Assembly (NCBI GenBank): GCA_963556495.2
Contig: OY747713.1
Location: forward strand, 30,498,461-30,562,460
Direction of reading: 5' to 3'
From: Valencia hispanica
Lineage: Eukaryota > Chordata > Actinopteri > Cyprinodontiformes > Valenciidae
DNA: 64,000 bases
Part shown: piece by piece, positions 46,196-59,150 of the stretch
Position numbering within the stretch: the first letter of the stretch is position 1
Layout of the letters: each line of letters opens with the position of its first letter
The notes under the pieces: model-generated
Seen by the model: the letters and a program-made list of their open reading frames with translations, nothing else
Told to the model about the DNA's origin: nothing
Database searches by the model: none
Program-made: the position numbers and the translations under genes

Positions 46196-48611
46196 GTAAG
46201 AAAGTCTGAAGCCTCCTCTACGTGAGGCAGACATCTCAGATCTCTGGTTATTCTGGTCAGATTTTGTGGTGACATATTATAAACAACTTTTAAACGTGGA
46301 GTCGATAACACAATTATGTTCTTTCTTATCTTTATCTTGAGAGATTATCCCATAGCATTATACACAGTATTATACATTCTGCCTCAGCAGACAGTAAATG
46401 CTAAGATACGTTAAACCTTCAGGCTCATTAGTTGCTTATGAGCCTGAATGGTGCCATGTGTATTTAGTTTTTGATGGAATTTAGGAGGAAAAGAAGCAGC
46501 CAGGTGTGGCTAATCAAATGTAAATAAAACATACAGTTGTATATTAACACAATGCCAAGAGGGAAAGACATCAGCAATTAACTCAAAGAGGCAATTGTTG
46601 CTGCCAATTAGTCTGGGATGGATTATAAGACAATTTTGAAACAAACATTTTCTAAACTGATGTTTAACCGTAAGGTTCAGAATCATGTTTGGAGAAAACC
46701 AAGGCATAAACATTTCCTACCAGCTGTCAACCATGAGTGATGATATGGGCTTGTTTGGATTCCACAGGACCTGTGACATATAGTTGTCATATCCAGCATT
46801 AACTACTCCATATATGAAAGTATTCTATGGTCAAATGAAAGGCCATGTGGACCAAAACTGAAAACACAGCATCAAATGTACTAAAGAATGGCTGATAAAG
46901 AAAGGATCAATGTGTGTCAGTGGCTCAGCTTAATCTGATTAAAATGTTGTACTTGGGCTTTAACAGAGGGGTGCTTTAACTAATGCCTGCAAGCCTCAAT
47001 AAATTGAAATATTAGTCATTTTTAATAGAGGTTACATATAATCTCCGTCACTCATATCCTAACTTATTAGAAATAAAACAAGCAATCTAAATCAAGTACA
47101 GTTAAACTAAAGAAACCACCTAAAGCACTACAGACTGTGTCCTATTTATTAAATTCCACTCTAGCAGGAACCCCATAGCGCCAGTTATGTCTCTTAAGCC
47201 TCACTAAACTCCCGTCAGAGAGCGGCCTCAGCTCTGTGCTCACGAAACTGCATATTGCTCTTGACACGTCGCTTTAATGCATTTTCCCCCTGAAAGTGAG
47301 AAAAGTGGGATGTGATAGGTGACGAAACGTCGCAGTGTTGTGTTTGCGGGGGGGTGGGGTGTTGGCTTTCTGAACATTAGCAGCGCCACTGTCTTTATAC
47401 TCACGTGTCGAGTGCATGTGCGAATTAGGCTTTTTAGACTGTAGGTGTGATGAGTCAGAGAGAGATGAGTTACTGCTAGCAATTGTCTCAAAGTTTCACG
47501 CATTTTTAATGGGAAGAAGAAAAGATGTGGATGTTTGTCGCTGAAGGCATCCTGCGGTTTTTGCTTAAACTAGTTTCAGTGGCTGTGTGGGTGGGATGGC
47601 AGGCGCAGAGCATGTTTCAGGTTGAAAAAACATCACCTAAATGGTTTAGTGCTGCTCAAGAGTTTCCAAGCAGAGGGCAAACACTGAATATTGAGCGTAG
47701 GTGGAAGGGCTGCCCTTACCCGCTGAGAAGGGGAAACATGTTTACCTCCCTGGATATTTGCGAAACACGTTTCCTCTCATTTTGTGAGAGAACTTTTGAA
47801 CCCACTCCAGTGAGTAAATGTGCTATTACGACTGCTGTTTTTTGCTTCTCCCGGCACACCCGTTCGACCAGCATAAATACCCATTAACACACATGCACTC
47901 CTCCTAACCCTTGCTAAGATAGAGCTTGTTTGTTTGTGCTCTGCCTCCCTCAGTCTCTTATCTAATTTCTCTGTCCAGAGCTCATGTCTTCCCATTGAGA
48001 CGCACAAAAATGGCTCTGTTAGCATTCTCAGCTGGAGTTCAAACACTCCACAACCAATTCTGGTAAGCCTGATAAGCAAAAAAAAGAAAGAGAGGGAGGG
48101 AGGGAGAAGATGGCAGAGAGGGGTAATGAAAGAGTGAAGGAAACACTGAAAATGAGAAGAGAAAAGAAAAGAAAAAAAAGTGTGATACGGAGATTGGGCA
48201 TGTCTGTGGGCCATTGTTAATGTACTGTAAATGTGGGGAACAGTCCCATAAAGGAGTCAAATGCATGTGGACCCTGAGCCTCAAACACATTCAATTAAGT
48301 CACTGTAACACACACAAAAAATGTGCCTGTCTAAAGGTTACACCTAAACTATAATAAACTATGTTGGTGCATTAAAGTTATGATTATCTGTTATCTTTGA
48401 TATTTAAAACAGTTTCAGAGCTGATTTAAAACAGCATAAATGAGAATTCTGTAAAAATATAAACAATAGAACTAATAAAAAATACTTGGGCACAATTCGC
48501 TTTAAAAACTGTAAATAAGACATAGTTTGATTTGTTCTTTACATTTTTAAGTCTATCAGAGATGGATCCCTGTTCCAACACACCTGAATCATATAACTGG
48601 CTCATCACTGA
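46196..48611. other. Intron E-F, first part
   Basis: No coding feature. A G-rich run is at 47350-47362 and a purine-rich low-complexity run (gggaggga and gaaaagaaaa words) at about 48080-48180. Confidence 0.5.
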
Positions 48612-48915
48612 CTGCATGGTGGGGCATTTGCCTTGCTGGGTTCAAATACCAGTCTGGGGCCTTTCTGAGTTCAAATGTTCTCCCTGTGTATGTGTTGGTT
48701 CTCTCTCGGTACTCCAGCTTCCTTCCATGGTCCAAACATGACTGTTAGGTTAATTGGTTTATCTAAATTGTCATTAGGTGATTAGTGTGTGTACATGGTT
48801 GTTTGCCCAGTATGTCTTTGTCTTTTACTGTGATGGACTGGCGACCTGTCCAGGGTGTACCCCACCGCTCACCCAATGACCTCTGGAGATAGGCACCAGC
48901 CCCCCACGCCTAAGA
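48612..48915 (+). mobile_element. tRNA-derived SINE (V-SINE-like)
   Basis: The 5' part contains a box-B-like GGGTTCAAATACC (48638-48650). It is followed by the conserved SINE body words gttctccctgtgtatgtg, ccatggtccaaacatg, ggttaattggt and gatggactggcgacctgtcc (48833-48852), then cagggtgtaccccacc. This is one of the commonest SINE types in fish. Diverged, in the same direction as vps50. Confidence 0.75.
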
Positions 48916-49894
48916 ATATGCCAGGGAGGTCATTTGATTTGGATGTTTTGGACAAAGGATGTATCATAAAGTTGTAGGACAGTGGTGCTCAAGTTGGAGT
49001 TTAAAATGTTAACCAGAAATTGCAGCGCAAGCTTTCATGAACTGTTTAAATTAAATTAGACATTTTAAATGATAAACTGGTGAGCTCTGCCAGAAAAATT
49101 GGTCATTTTGGGGAAATTATATTCACATGCTCTCATGGAAGTCTTTTTGTGATTAATTTGTATTGATTGATTGACCTGCACATTTGTCGTAGTAGTCAGA
49201 AAAAAAAAACTCAAATATGGAAAATATGCGGTTAACGCGACCCCTTTTGTCAAGTGCATAAACATGTGGCCAAACTCAACCCAAATGGTTCCCCACACAC
49301 AAAATTGACCTTTTTTCAATGGCTTGATCCCAAATCTAAACTATACAAAAAGCATGTAGCGTGAACTGAAGTAAATGGAGCATAGGAGAGGAGCCAGGAC
49401 TGTGAATCTCTTGTGCAAAGGAGGCGTCAGCTGTATGTTTTCAGCTTAGTCTGTTTTCTTCTGCTTATTCAGTACCTAAAATTCTTATGTTTTTGTTTTA
49501 AAATCAACAATAAAATTACTAGACTTGAACACATCCTTTCACTTCTACAGTAAAGGTGGTTTTACAAGCTAAATAACAAAACTCTTTATTTTGTAAGCAC
49601 TACCTAGTACCACGATGGAGTCAGAGCACTCAGGAACTGCAACCATGGCAGCAGTCTGTTGAGGGTTGCGCTGTATTTTATTTTGAGACTCAACAGCTTC
49701 TTATTGTGCCACTACAATCTGCAGCAAACCAGTATGACCACTCATATTGTTGAAGATGACTACTTGGTTCGAGTATCAATGAAAAATATAAACCTGAAAC
49801 AACAGTCTCTCAGCCACACTTCTATGACCCGTTGCTGTGATGACTCACATGAATTAAATGAAATCCTTTTCTCCATCTTTGTCCTCCACTGTAG
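48916..49894. other. Intron E-F, last part
   Basis: AT-rich. Ends in the tttgtcctccactgtag acceptor of exon F. The open frame that starts at 49659 is intron sequence joined to the exon. Confidence 0.6.
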
Positions 49895-50084
49895 CTACGC
49901 TAACGTAAAGAAATGCAGCAATGAGGGCCGAGCTTTAATGCAGCTGGACTTTCAGCAGTTCCTGATGAAGCTGGAGAAACTGACGGACCTGCGGCCCATC
50001 CCCGACAAGGAGTTTGTGGAAACTTACATCAAGGCCTATTACCTGACTGAGAACGATATGGAGCAGTTTATCAAAAATCACAGG
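49895..50084 (+). CDS. vps50: vps50 exon F
   Basis: 190 bp: one base completing Gly, then 63 codons, ending AGG|GTTAGA in phase 0. It encodes [20 protein letters not shown], then [20 protein letters not shown] and [19 protein letters not shown], the most conserved block of syndetin's C-terminal domain. Confidence 0.97.
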
Positions 50085-50208
50085 GTTAGACAGCCAATTT
50101 AATAACAAATGGATGGTTTTTGCACAGAACCTGAATTGCCGTTTTATTTTTCCCTCATGCTTGTTTTCTTTTGTGTCTCTTTGTGTGTGTGTGTGTGTGT
50201 TTATGCAG
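50085..50208 (+). other. vps50: vps50 intron F-G
   Basis: Only 124 bp, GTTAGA to a tgtgtgtgtttatgcag acceptor containing a (TG)n run. It is the smallest intron of the set. Confidence 0.9.
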
Positions 50209-50328
50209 GAATACTCCATGAAGCAGCTGGCCAATTTGGTGAACGTGTGTCTGGGCTCGCACATAAACAAAAAGGCTCGTCAGAAACTTCTAGCTGCCAT
50301 CGATGACATTGACAGACCAAAGAGATAG
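50209..50328 (+). CDS. vps50: vps50 last coding exon G
   Basis: 120 bp: 39 codons and TAG (50326-50328). It encodes [20 protein letters not shown], then [19 protein letters not shown], identical in style to the vertebrate syndetin C-terminus. With exons A-F the window holds 305 residues in one unbroken frame, with no stop or frameshift, so the gene looks functional. Confidence 0.98.
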   Translation, partial: EYSMKQLANLVNVCLGSHINKKARQKLLAAIDDIDRPKR

Positions 50329-51930
50329 ACTACCAAACGCGTGATATAAACAAACCCGTGGAGATAAATGTGAGGCAAAACTCACAACTGAATGTTTTCT
50401 TTTACAGTTTAAGTCATGAAGGATGCAACTGAAGGCGTCAATCTAAAACACATTTGTCAGCCTGTTCGTAATATATATCAATGTTGTCCTTATATGGTAA
50501 CAAACACAAACTCCTATTGATGAATGCGCTCCATGACAAGCTGATGGACAACTTGTTTTTCCCATTAAAGCCAGTGCAGTTTTTCTATGCACAGATGGAT
50601 TATAAGATATCTGCATTCTCTTTTGTAATCCAGTTTTAGTTTTCTCATATAAACTTCTAAAACATCCAAGACCTAAATGTATGTCACAATATCTTGTTTT
50701 AGACTCAAGAAGACGCATTGATTTGATAACTGCACTGCTCTATGTGAATGTGTTCACTTATAGAAGAGGAGTTGTTCAGCGTTATTATTGTTCACCTTAA
50801 TGGCTCACTCTTCTAGCTCAAACTGTACGCTCGCTGTATAATATTTGGCTTCAGGGCGTTGTTCGTCGTGCCTAACTGGAATCTCGACTTTTGTTTGTTT
50901 TGTCCACAGATTAGATAAATCTAATATAAAGAGGATGATTCAGAAAAAAATATAAATTACTGTAGTTTGCTCTAACATTGTTAGGTTATGTATTTGCACC
51001 AGCTGCATATGTTTGCTTTTTGTTTAGACTTCATCTCTCTCTGGCCTCTTTACTAAGCAGTGAAACTTGGTTTAACTGATCTGATTTTCAGGATAATAAT
51101 TTTTAGAGATGCACCAATCAGTTTTGTGGCCAATATACCACCTGCTGAAACAGACTTTTTCAGATTTATTTTTAGGATAATACTTTAAAACTAAGAGAAA
51201 AAGATTCACATTCACATTTTAAGCTGTCTTAAGAATATTTATATTTGCAATTAGTGGAGCTAGCTTAACTAAAACAGCAGGATCTGCATGTATTCCTGGA
51301 AAATGTTGATCCTTACCTCAACTCTGAGATTTCCAAAATCCAGCTAACAATTTGCTTGTTTAGCATGTTTCAGGAAGAGACTAAAGTCTCTAAAGGCTAA
51401 AACTGAGCAACCTCGTGTAACATGTTGCGTTAAGTTTAGCTTTCTCGTAGCCTTAATAAACTTCAGACGTCTCAGCATCTTGTAGAAAATAATTTACCTA
51501 TAAATCAGTTCCTACATCTCTGTGCTTCCTGTAGCCTCATTTTTAGACATATCACTGATACCGATCTTACTTTGAGTCTTCTTACTTCAGTAACAGTATC
51601 CACCTTTGAATATTATTGTGTGTGGTGAAGATTAAATCATCACATTTCTGATTGGCTGGCCATTTTCTGACGTATCGATGCATCTCTAAAAAAAATTCTA
51701 ACTACAACAGAAACAGAACTTGTCAACCAGATGTTCCCACCTCAGATATTTTTTTTGTATTATGTCCCACATATTGGTGCAATAGGACTCTTGTTGAGCA
51801 TGCCACAGCCACCTCTACAGACTCCCTGTCCGATGTACAAATAGAGTTTATGTAAGGCTTAAGATAAAACTATGTAACTGTACGTTTAATTCTTGCATAC
51901 CTTTGTGGTATTAGCAGAAACTGACATTTA

Positions 51931-51936
51931 AATAAA
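51931..51936 (+). promoter_or_regulatory. vps50: Candidate polyadenylation signal AATAAA
   Basis: AATAAA about 1.6 kb after the stop codon; one of four candidates. Confidence 0.35.
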
Positions 51937-52869
51937 GCTTTACCTTGAAAATGTCAAAAATTTGCATAGAATATAAAAACTCATTCTGCTACAAAAGAAC
52001 CGATGATAAATAGTCTGGAGACCACAGCACATTTTTGTGTTGCAAGTAATTGTCCATATTTAATATGTAGAACAATTCAAAACTTAGTGTTGTCTGATCT
52101 GACAATATTGAATCATTGTTTTTAGTTAAGGGTTCATTTTTAGTCATAGAACGTTTGAAAATGCCTTTTTGAACCCAGTCCATAAAACTGTCTCTAAAAA
52201 CCCCCTTTTAGTGTGTTTTTCTTATTTAGAGGTTTGTATCTAACAAAATTATTGAATAAAATGTGCAGAAATGATTGAAATAGTGTAAAACATATTAAAT
52301 TATCACCAACAAGTTAGACATTATAGCCAACTAGAAATATGTGCTAGTTTGGGTGAAATTAGAAAACAGAAGATATTTCTGTAAAAAGTGGCTCAATGTT
52401 GATCAATGAGTCCCATGTTGTTCTAATATTTGGGATTTATCCATATTTGTCTCCTAAATATCAAATACAATTAAAGTAACCATAAACACAAAACTTTCCT
52501 GGATAAAAGAACAGAGCAGCTGAGGTTTTCTTTCTTCATCTCACCGTCTAATTAATGAAAACTAAATAAATGAAGTTCTAGGTATTGATTTAGCCTCAGT
52601 ATATCATGTATGCAGCTATTTCAGGAAAACCAACTGTAAATATGAATGTTTTGAACAGTGGCTGTATTTATTTCATTGCCTTTTTTGTGTGTTTTTTTGT
52701 CTGTTTTTATATGACCACTGTTATTAATGTCATCACCTCTAGAGGGACTTATCACCTGAATCAAATACAAAAAATGTAATGGTCATCAAGTTATGTTAAA
52801 CTTCAAGTGCACTATAGTGAAAATCTGTATGTTATGATTCTTGTTACTGTAGGAGGAAGAAGGATGACG

Positions 52870-52875
52870 AATAAA
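52870..52875 (+). promoter_or_regulatory. vps50: Candidate distal polyadenylation signal AATAAA
   Basis: AATAAATAAATA with a T/G-rich element about 30 bases downstream, the best-looking context of the four. Confidence 0.4.
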
Positions 52876-52900
52876 TAAATACACTAACACTGAATATGAC

Positions 52901-54284
52901 TATTGTCTGTATTTTGCCACATGAATTAGCCTAATTTTCATTCTGCCACATCAGCTCAGGCTTTTAAGTATTGTGTATAAACATACACTTTTAGCGGTCC
53001 TAATGTTTTGCTCAGCCACCAGCTGGGCTATTTGAGACTAATTAATATGATTTTCTTTGTGGCTGCAAGCCTAAATAAAAACTGATGAGGTTGCCCCACA
53101 CTGATCTAAAAAGGACTCCTCATACATATGATGTCGATGTTTTTAAAATACTCTTATAGCTCAGTTTAGAATAGAATCATGCTTACTGTATGTGTTCAAG
53201 TCTCTGTACAGGAAAAAAGTCTATAGTGTGGCTCACAGATGACTTACTCCTAGATACACTGCTTACTGCTTATGTCGTCTGAGTCAACAGCCCATTACAC
53301 AAAAATAACGCCTGAATTTTCTTTCATCCAGCCAGACTTTTTTCTTCCTGAAGGTCTTTCAAATATATTTTTTTGCTTTGGCTCATTTTTCTCCTGCTTT
53401 TAGTCTGATACCTGGTCATATTCAGAAGACTTTTATTAGCTAACCCAAGTGAGTTTGATGGGGCAGGGTGCTTTACAGTGTTTGCGCAGATTTGCTCTAC
53501 AAAAAGTGGTCAATAGGATTTGAAGGGATGATGGCAGTGTTCAAACATTCCCGCTGGCAATTCTTAAAATCATTCTGGCATTTTTTTTCTTCTTATTATT
53601 GTCCTTCCTCTCTTAAGTCCTAACTTCTTTCCTTGATTTCTGCTGTCTTTCCTCTATCCTTCCTTGTGTACTCCCTTTCCTTAATTTCATCCACTTTTCT
53701 TACATTTATTTACCTCCTTCCTCGTCCTTTTTTTCTTTGTATCCTTCCTTCTTTTCTTACTTCCTCCTTGTTTCCCATTCTTCCTTGCATCATTTGGCCT
53801 TTCTTTTACATTTTCTTTGTCATACTTCCCTTAAGCCCTTCCTTCCCTGACATTCATTTCTTTCCCTACTACCTTCCTCTGAAAAGTGTGGTGTGCATTT
53901 GTTTTGAACCCCTTTGTCATTACATTTCTTTAATCTATTCTCTCTACCAGCTTATTACATCTGGAGATGGAATTCTTTCTTCATTCTTCTTTGCAAAATA
54001 GCTCAAGATCAGTTAGACAGGATGGGGTCCATCTATGAATGTATTTCATGTCTTGTCTTAATTTGATTTATGTATGGGTTTTGACTGTGCCATGAAAACA
54101 AATGAATGTTATTTTATCTATATCATTCCTATGTCGTTATCACTAATTGTTTAGGGCTGTCCTGATCTCTGCTCCCATCTGAAATATTATATATTCTAAA
54201 TATATATTATTATTAATATACCCTGTATTTAGCTTGGTTCATCTCCTTATTAACTGACTTGCTTTCTTATCTCTGTTTACAAAA
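52901..54284. other. Intergenic stretch with pyrimidine-rich tract
   Basis: No gene found. The section 53585-53900 is almost all T and C on the plus strand, built from irregular CTTCCTT-type words, and produces a spurious hydrophobic open frame at 53633-54001. Confidence 0.55.
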
Positions 54285-54720
54285 AAGCGTCCTGACAGCA
54301 TGGTGCTGCCACTACCGTGTTTTACATGATGGTGTGTTAATTGTCCTCCATTCACACCATTTTGCAAGCATGCCAAAAAGTTTCGTTTTTGGGCTCATCT
54401 GACCATAACATGTTTTCTGCATGTTTGCTGTGTCCCCTACATGGATTGTTTCAAACTTTAAGTGGGGCTGCTTATGGGCCTCTTCTTCTTACTGTTTTAT
54501 AAAGGTCAGATTTGTAGAGAGCAGGAGTAATAGTTTTCCTGTCAAAGAAGCTTTTTCTCTCAGATTAATGCTCTCCTTTCCTGGCTTCTAAATTTAGGAA
54601 GATTACCATGTTTCGATAGCTGTGCAGTTCTGCCATGCTTTAGGACATTTGGGTGATGCATTGATATTTTCAAGGCACATGATCACTTTTTCAGGCACTG
54701 CATGTCAGGTTGTACATTTG
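54285..54720 (-). mobile_element. Tc1-like transposon fragment (minus-strand transposase)
   Basis: Words tggtgctgccactaccgtgt, ttttgggctcatctgaccat, atgtttgctgtgtcccctac and ggtcagatttgtagagagca are the reverse complement of a common fish Tc1-like transposase (GGG/MVWG region onward). Degenerate, with no open frame. A segment at 56035-56210 with the outer end of the same family may be its continuation after later insertions. Confidence 0.6.
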
Positions 54721-55892
54721 TAATCCCCCAGTTTGGCATTTTCCCTTTAGCAGTGCTCAACCATTCCCCCCCTTGAAGCTGCACCCCACTTACCCTTTCA
54801 GATAAAAGTCCGTGCTCTTGTGTGTCAGCCCCTCTGACAAATTCCATGTGTCGATTCTGTAGAAATCACCACCGGTGACCTACATGGCCTCTTAGTGCCT
54901 CACTGTTCACAAAAACTTATTTCATCTTTATTCACACCTGCTTAGTTGAGAACAATAGCTGGCGGAGCCCATTAGTTTTGTTTACTGTGAATGGTGGCTG
55001 TGAAGACTAAATCTGACTGTGGTGAAAACATTTGAACGTGACCGCGCTCAATTAGGAGGATTTTTTTTTTTTTTACTGGTGTGTATGAAAGAGAACACCA
55101 TCAAGATGAACATTTGGAGTCCATATAGATCAGAGGTCACAATAGATCTGTGAGTGCAAAAAGCTTTTTATGAACTGCATGTGTCATCTGAAGCATGCAA
55201 ATGTCTTTGATGATCAGAGCTCTTTTAAATGGAAATACGAGGCAAGTCTTTTTGATGCAACAGAATTAATTGGAGTAGTTCAGAATTACCTAATCAAGTA
55301 TTGAATATTGAGCAGAATAGTTTTGTAGCTCCTAACAAGCCCCAATAAATTATTTTTTACATAACTGTTTTAATTATGTTATACATACATGCATATTTGT
55401 ATGTATGTATGTATACATACCAGAAACATCTATCATCTTTAAAATGTTTCTGTTTGTACCACCGTGAATCAAAATTCAAACAGTTCTGATTCTTTATGTG
55501 CTTGGTTTCAACATTCAGAGGATTAAAACTTTGAAAAAAGATCTGGATAAATTAAACATCCTCCTAAATCTCTCTGAGTGATCCCTTCTGGGGAATTCCT
55601 TCTCAAATGAATAATAATTTAACTGTTTTGTGTTGTTTCAATTACTTTCTTTAATCCCTTTTATGTTTTCTCCTGCTGACTTTACCATTCCGTGCATGAA
55701 AAATATCCTGGCTTTAACTCAGGCTTCTGGCTGACATACATATATAACATAGTAACATGGGATGGTTACTGTGTGGTATTTTTCTTCCTGGGGCTGTTAT
55801 GTTATTCCTCTATCTACTCAGGTGCTGAAACAGAGTGCTTTAGCAGGTAAGTTTATGGGAAAACGGCCAGAACTAATCCGACTGACTTTTTA
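54721..55892. other. Intergenic stretch without recognised features
   Basis: AT-rich, with a TATG/CATA microsatellite at about 55382-55420. No gene recognised. Confidence 0.45.
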
Positions 55893-56000
55893 GGCAGACC
55901 TGTGAAGACACTGTTGCAGTAATCAATATGACTAAAGATGGATGGAGGGATGAGTTTTTCAAGATCTTGCTGGGAAATAAATCCTCAAATCCTGAAAATG
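55893..56000 (-). repeat. L2-type LINE fragment
   Basis: gttgcagtaatcaatatgac, then actaaagatg and gatgagtttttcaag, is the same sequence as 58640-58700 in the larger LINE remnant, so it is a short piece of that family on the minus strand. Confidence 0.65.
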
Positions 56001-56034
56001 ACAATAAGTAAATAATTTTGTAAGCTGGAAAAAA

Positions 56035-56210
56035 ACTTTTTTTATTTTTGGTATTTTTCCTATTGTTTGCACTAGATTTTATTTAGAGTATTAGAGTAAA
56101 TGAGGCTAAATCCTTACACATACGAATATGCATTACTGTTTGTTTGTATATCACATAAAATCCAATAAACAGTTTGTGGTCATAATGTTACAAAGAGTGG
56201 AAGAGTATGA
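56035..56210. mobile_element. Tc1-like terminal fragment
   Basis: gcactagattttatttagag, then tatcacataaaatccaataa and gtttgtggtcataatgttac, are end-region words of the Tc1-like family whose coding part appears at 54285-54720 and 57190-57500. Confidence 0.5.
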
Positions 56211-57189
56211 GTGTTACGGAAACCTTCTCTAGGCCCTGTAAGTGTGTGAAGACCTTGGTTGATAAATAGCTGTATAACTTGTGTTCCCAATGAGTACAGC
56301 TGTCACTCAGTCAAGTATCTGACAGAGACAAGCACAATGAAAAGGCATCTTCAGAGAGTTGGGGTTAGAAAACAATTTGGAACGTCAGGCAAAGTGAAAG
56401 TCTCATACACACTTGAGGACCTTTTAATCTCAGCGTCTCACTCTGTAAGAGCAGAAAATCGAAAAGTGTAATCGGGGAACTGAGCGAGCGGTCCAGACGA
56501 ACCCCTTCAGTCTTTGATAATGTGTTCACAGAGCTTTTCATTATAGCAGGCTTATTGAATTAGCCTTGTCACTAACAAACCTGTAGGGGAATGAGAACTC
56601 CAGTTTTCCTAAAGAAACTGAAGACAACTAATTGTCCTCTGGGAGTGAAATTGAGCAATGTTCATGTTGTGTCCTTATAATTGTTTCGATTTTAACTTAA
56701 TTAATGAACAAAGCCATAAAGCGGCCAACTAAAATTGTATTTGGTTTCAAGAAATCTATTTTTTAGAGTGTTCAAACAGCATAAAAGAGATGATTTATAC
56801 GCTTCTCAAACCGTTTAGTAATTCTATAAAGACTTCTTTTGGAGTAATTTTCTAACACATAGGCAGTATTTTCTCATCTTTTTGACTGGCAATGGGATAA
56901 AAGCAACTAAGCCTTCTGTGTAAACTTTAATGAATGTCCTCTGAGAACCTTATTCCACCACCTGCTGCTAATTTGTTGCTTGACTAACTGTGCCTGGGAG
57001 GGAACAAATGTTTAGTGTGCTTGTAAACAAGAACGGGGCAGAGAATCGTCTCTAGAAATGTCACGGCCCTGTGTGGATCCTAAAAGAAAGATGAGGGGAA
57101 CTTCACTTGGAGTGAAAGTTGTCTAAATGACTGAAGGAAGTTTAATAGATTGATATCAAGTTTTAGAGGAAAACTGCATGGATTAAAGG
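56211..57189. other. Intergenic stretch without recognised features
   Basis: No gene or repeat recognised. The 70-codon frame at 56259-56471 has no known domain, though words near 56270-56400 could be further Tc1 debris. Confidence 0.4.
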
Positions 57190-57520
57190 GAAATTAAATG
57201 GGATTTTAATAACTTGGAATTACAGAGGTGGGCATACACAGAGGATGTCCCAAGCAATTTAGCGTATCCTTTAACTTCATCTTTTTCACAAAATAGGTCA
57301 AGCTCAGTCAGATTAGATGGAGAGTGCCTTTGAACATTCATTCTTATGTCTTTTTGCAGATTTTCAGTTGGATTTAGGGCTGGAATTTGACTGGGCCACC
57401 CGTAAGACATGATTATAAGATGATCCAAACTTCTGCATTGTAGCTATGGCTGTGTGCTTAGAGTTGTCTTCCCTGCATAATGTTGCCAGCACAATATTTT
57501 ACTGTGGGGAAGTGGTAATC
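57190..57520 (-). mobile_element. Tc1-like transposon fragment
   Basis: ttttcagttggatttagggc, gactgggccacccgtaagac, gcattgtagctatggctgtg and gttgtcttccctgcataatg are reverse-strand transposase words of a fish Tc1-like family. Reading the minus strand gives SQIPALNPTENL, a decayed form of the SPDLNPIE motif. Non-functional. Confidence 0.6.
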
Positions 57521-57578
57521 AGGGTACTATGCAGTGCTTGTTTCTTGAACTTATGGCAATTTCCATAAAGCCAGGAGA

Positions 57579-57596
57579 TGTGTGTGTGTGTGTGTG

Positions 57597-57656
<60 letters not shown>

Positions 57657-57669
57657 CATACATACATAT
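57579..57669. repeat. Compound (TG)n(TA)n(CATA)n microsatellite
   Basis: TG run 57579-57597, TA run to about 57651, then CATA units to 57669, seen directly. Open frames of alternating Tyr-Ile across it are artefacts. Confidence 0.95.
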
Positions 57670-58159
57670 GGGCAAACAAACTAAATTTAAAGGTGAATTT
57701 GAGCTTATTTTTTATCACACCACAGCTGAATGATTTTTGTGTGTCTTTATTCCAGACAACTGAAAACATTAGCTTATAAATATTTGTCAAAACATAAGAC
57801 AGATATTTAGCTGTCCTAAAAACATAGGAATCAAGGTTTTTATTCCAGTTCAACTCATCCTGACAAGCTGCAGGGTCGATACTCCCCTCTCTCATGAGTG
57901 TGAATTGATTTTTCTCTGGATTTTTGGTATGAACTACCAGTTTTCACACGGCTTGAAATAAAGGGACAGTTTATCATCGACATTTTAGCTGTAAGAAAGT
58001 TTTATTTGCCATAACTCACCCGGGACTAATATTTAACCTCGTCTGAGTTTCAGATCAATTAGTTTGCTTGCTGCAGAAATTAGTTTTCATGTTTTGTTTT
58101 AAAATCTCAACCCCAGACTCCTGACCTCCCAATTCAATGCCAGCAGTTGACATTTTATG
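57670..58159. other. Intergenic stretch without recognised features
   Basis: Nothing recognised. Confidence 0.4.
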
Positions 58160-59150
58160 TAAGGCAAAGCAATTTTATTTTGTATGGCACTCTTTCAACA
58201 AAAATGCAAAAAATAATTTCTCAAAGGCAGCTTTAAACAGATAAGATTTTGTTGTGATTTAAAAGAACTCGGCGTTTCAACAGCTTTGCAGATGTCTGGA
58301 AGTTTGTTCCAGATTAGAGGAGCATAGAAACTAAAAGCTGCTTCTTCCATGTTTGGTTCTAATTCTAGGAATGTTGAGTAGACTGGAATTAGAGGACCTG
58401 AGTGATCTTGGGGGTTGGTATAGTAACAGTAGATCTTTAACATCCTTTGGTGCTAAGCCATTCAATGATTTATAAACTAGTAAAAGTAATTTGAACTCGA
58501 TTCTCTAAGATACAAGGAGCCAGTGTAAGGACTTTAGAACAGGGGTAACATGTTCTACTTTCCTGGTTCTAGTGAGGACGCGAGCGGCAGCAGCAGCGTT
58601 CTGGATCAGCTGCAGCTGTCTAATTATGACCTGTGAAAACGCTGTTGCAGTAATCAATCTGACTAAAGATAAATGCATGGATGAGTTTTTCAAGGTCCTG
58701 TTGCGACATCAGTCCTTTAATCCTAGAAATGTTCTTCAGGGGATAGAACGCTGACCTTGTTATTGCCTTTATGTGACCCTGGAGGTTCAGGTCTGAGTCC
58801 ATTACTACACCTAGATTTCAGGCCGGATCAGTAGTTTCTAGTTTTATTAACTGAAGCTGTGTGCTGACTCTTGATCATTTCTCTTTAGGTCCAAAAGTAA
58901 TTACTTCTGTTTTGCTAATGTTCAGCTGGAGAAAGTTACGGCACGTCCATCCATTGATTGGCTCGATGCATTTATTTAGGGTTTGGATAGGTTCAAAGTC
59001 ACCTGGTGACATCGTAATGTAGAGTTGAGTTTCATCTGAATAGTTATGATAGTTAGTCATATTGATTGTTATAATCTGGGCTAGTGGGATCATGAAGATA
59101 TTAAACAAGAGGGGCCCCTGGGGCACCCCACATGTGATTTCTGTCTGTTT
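58160..59150 (-). mobile_element. L2-type LINE remnant, reverse transcriptase C-terminal half
   Basis: Reading the minus strand from 59126 down: [27 protein letters not shown] (decayed ADDTQLY active site), [52 protein letters not shown], then AARVLTRTRKVEHVTPVLKS and LHWL, and PLIWNKLPDICKAVETPSSF. This order is that of L2-clade reverse transcriptase and its C-terminus. It is split over several frames, with a small deletion just after PQG. The 3' end lies near 58160 (aagcaattttattttgtatg). Confidence 0.82.

Larger units (their letters stand above)
50329..52900 (+). other. vps50: vps50 3'UTR (candidate extent)
   Basis: AT-rich, non-coding sequence after the stop. AATAAA hexamers occur at 51455, 51931, 52255 and 52870. 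The last is followed by a T/G-rich stretch (ttgtctgtatttt) as expected downstream of a cleavage site, so 52.9 kb is the longest plausible end. Which site is used cannot be told from sequence. Confidence 0.5.

Noticed and set aside
49659..49894. Upstream extension of the open frame into exon F
   Set aside because: Exon E ends in phase 2 and needs the acceptor at 49894; the upstream residues do not resemble syndetin.
53633..54001. 122-codon hydrophobic open frame resembling a membrane protein
   Set aside because: Produced by the pyrimidine-rich low-complexity tract, which encodes Leu, Phe, Ser and Pro in any frame.
57582..57779. Open frames with long Tyr-Ile runs
   Set aside because: Translations of the (TA)n microsatellite.
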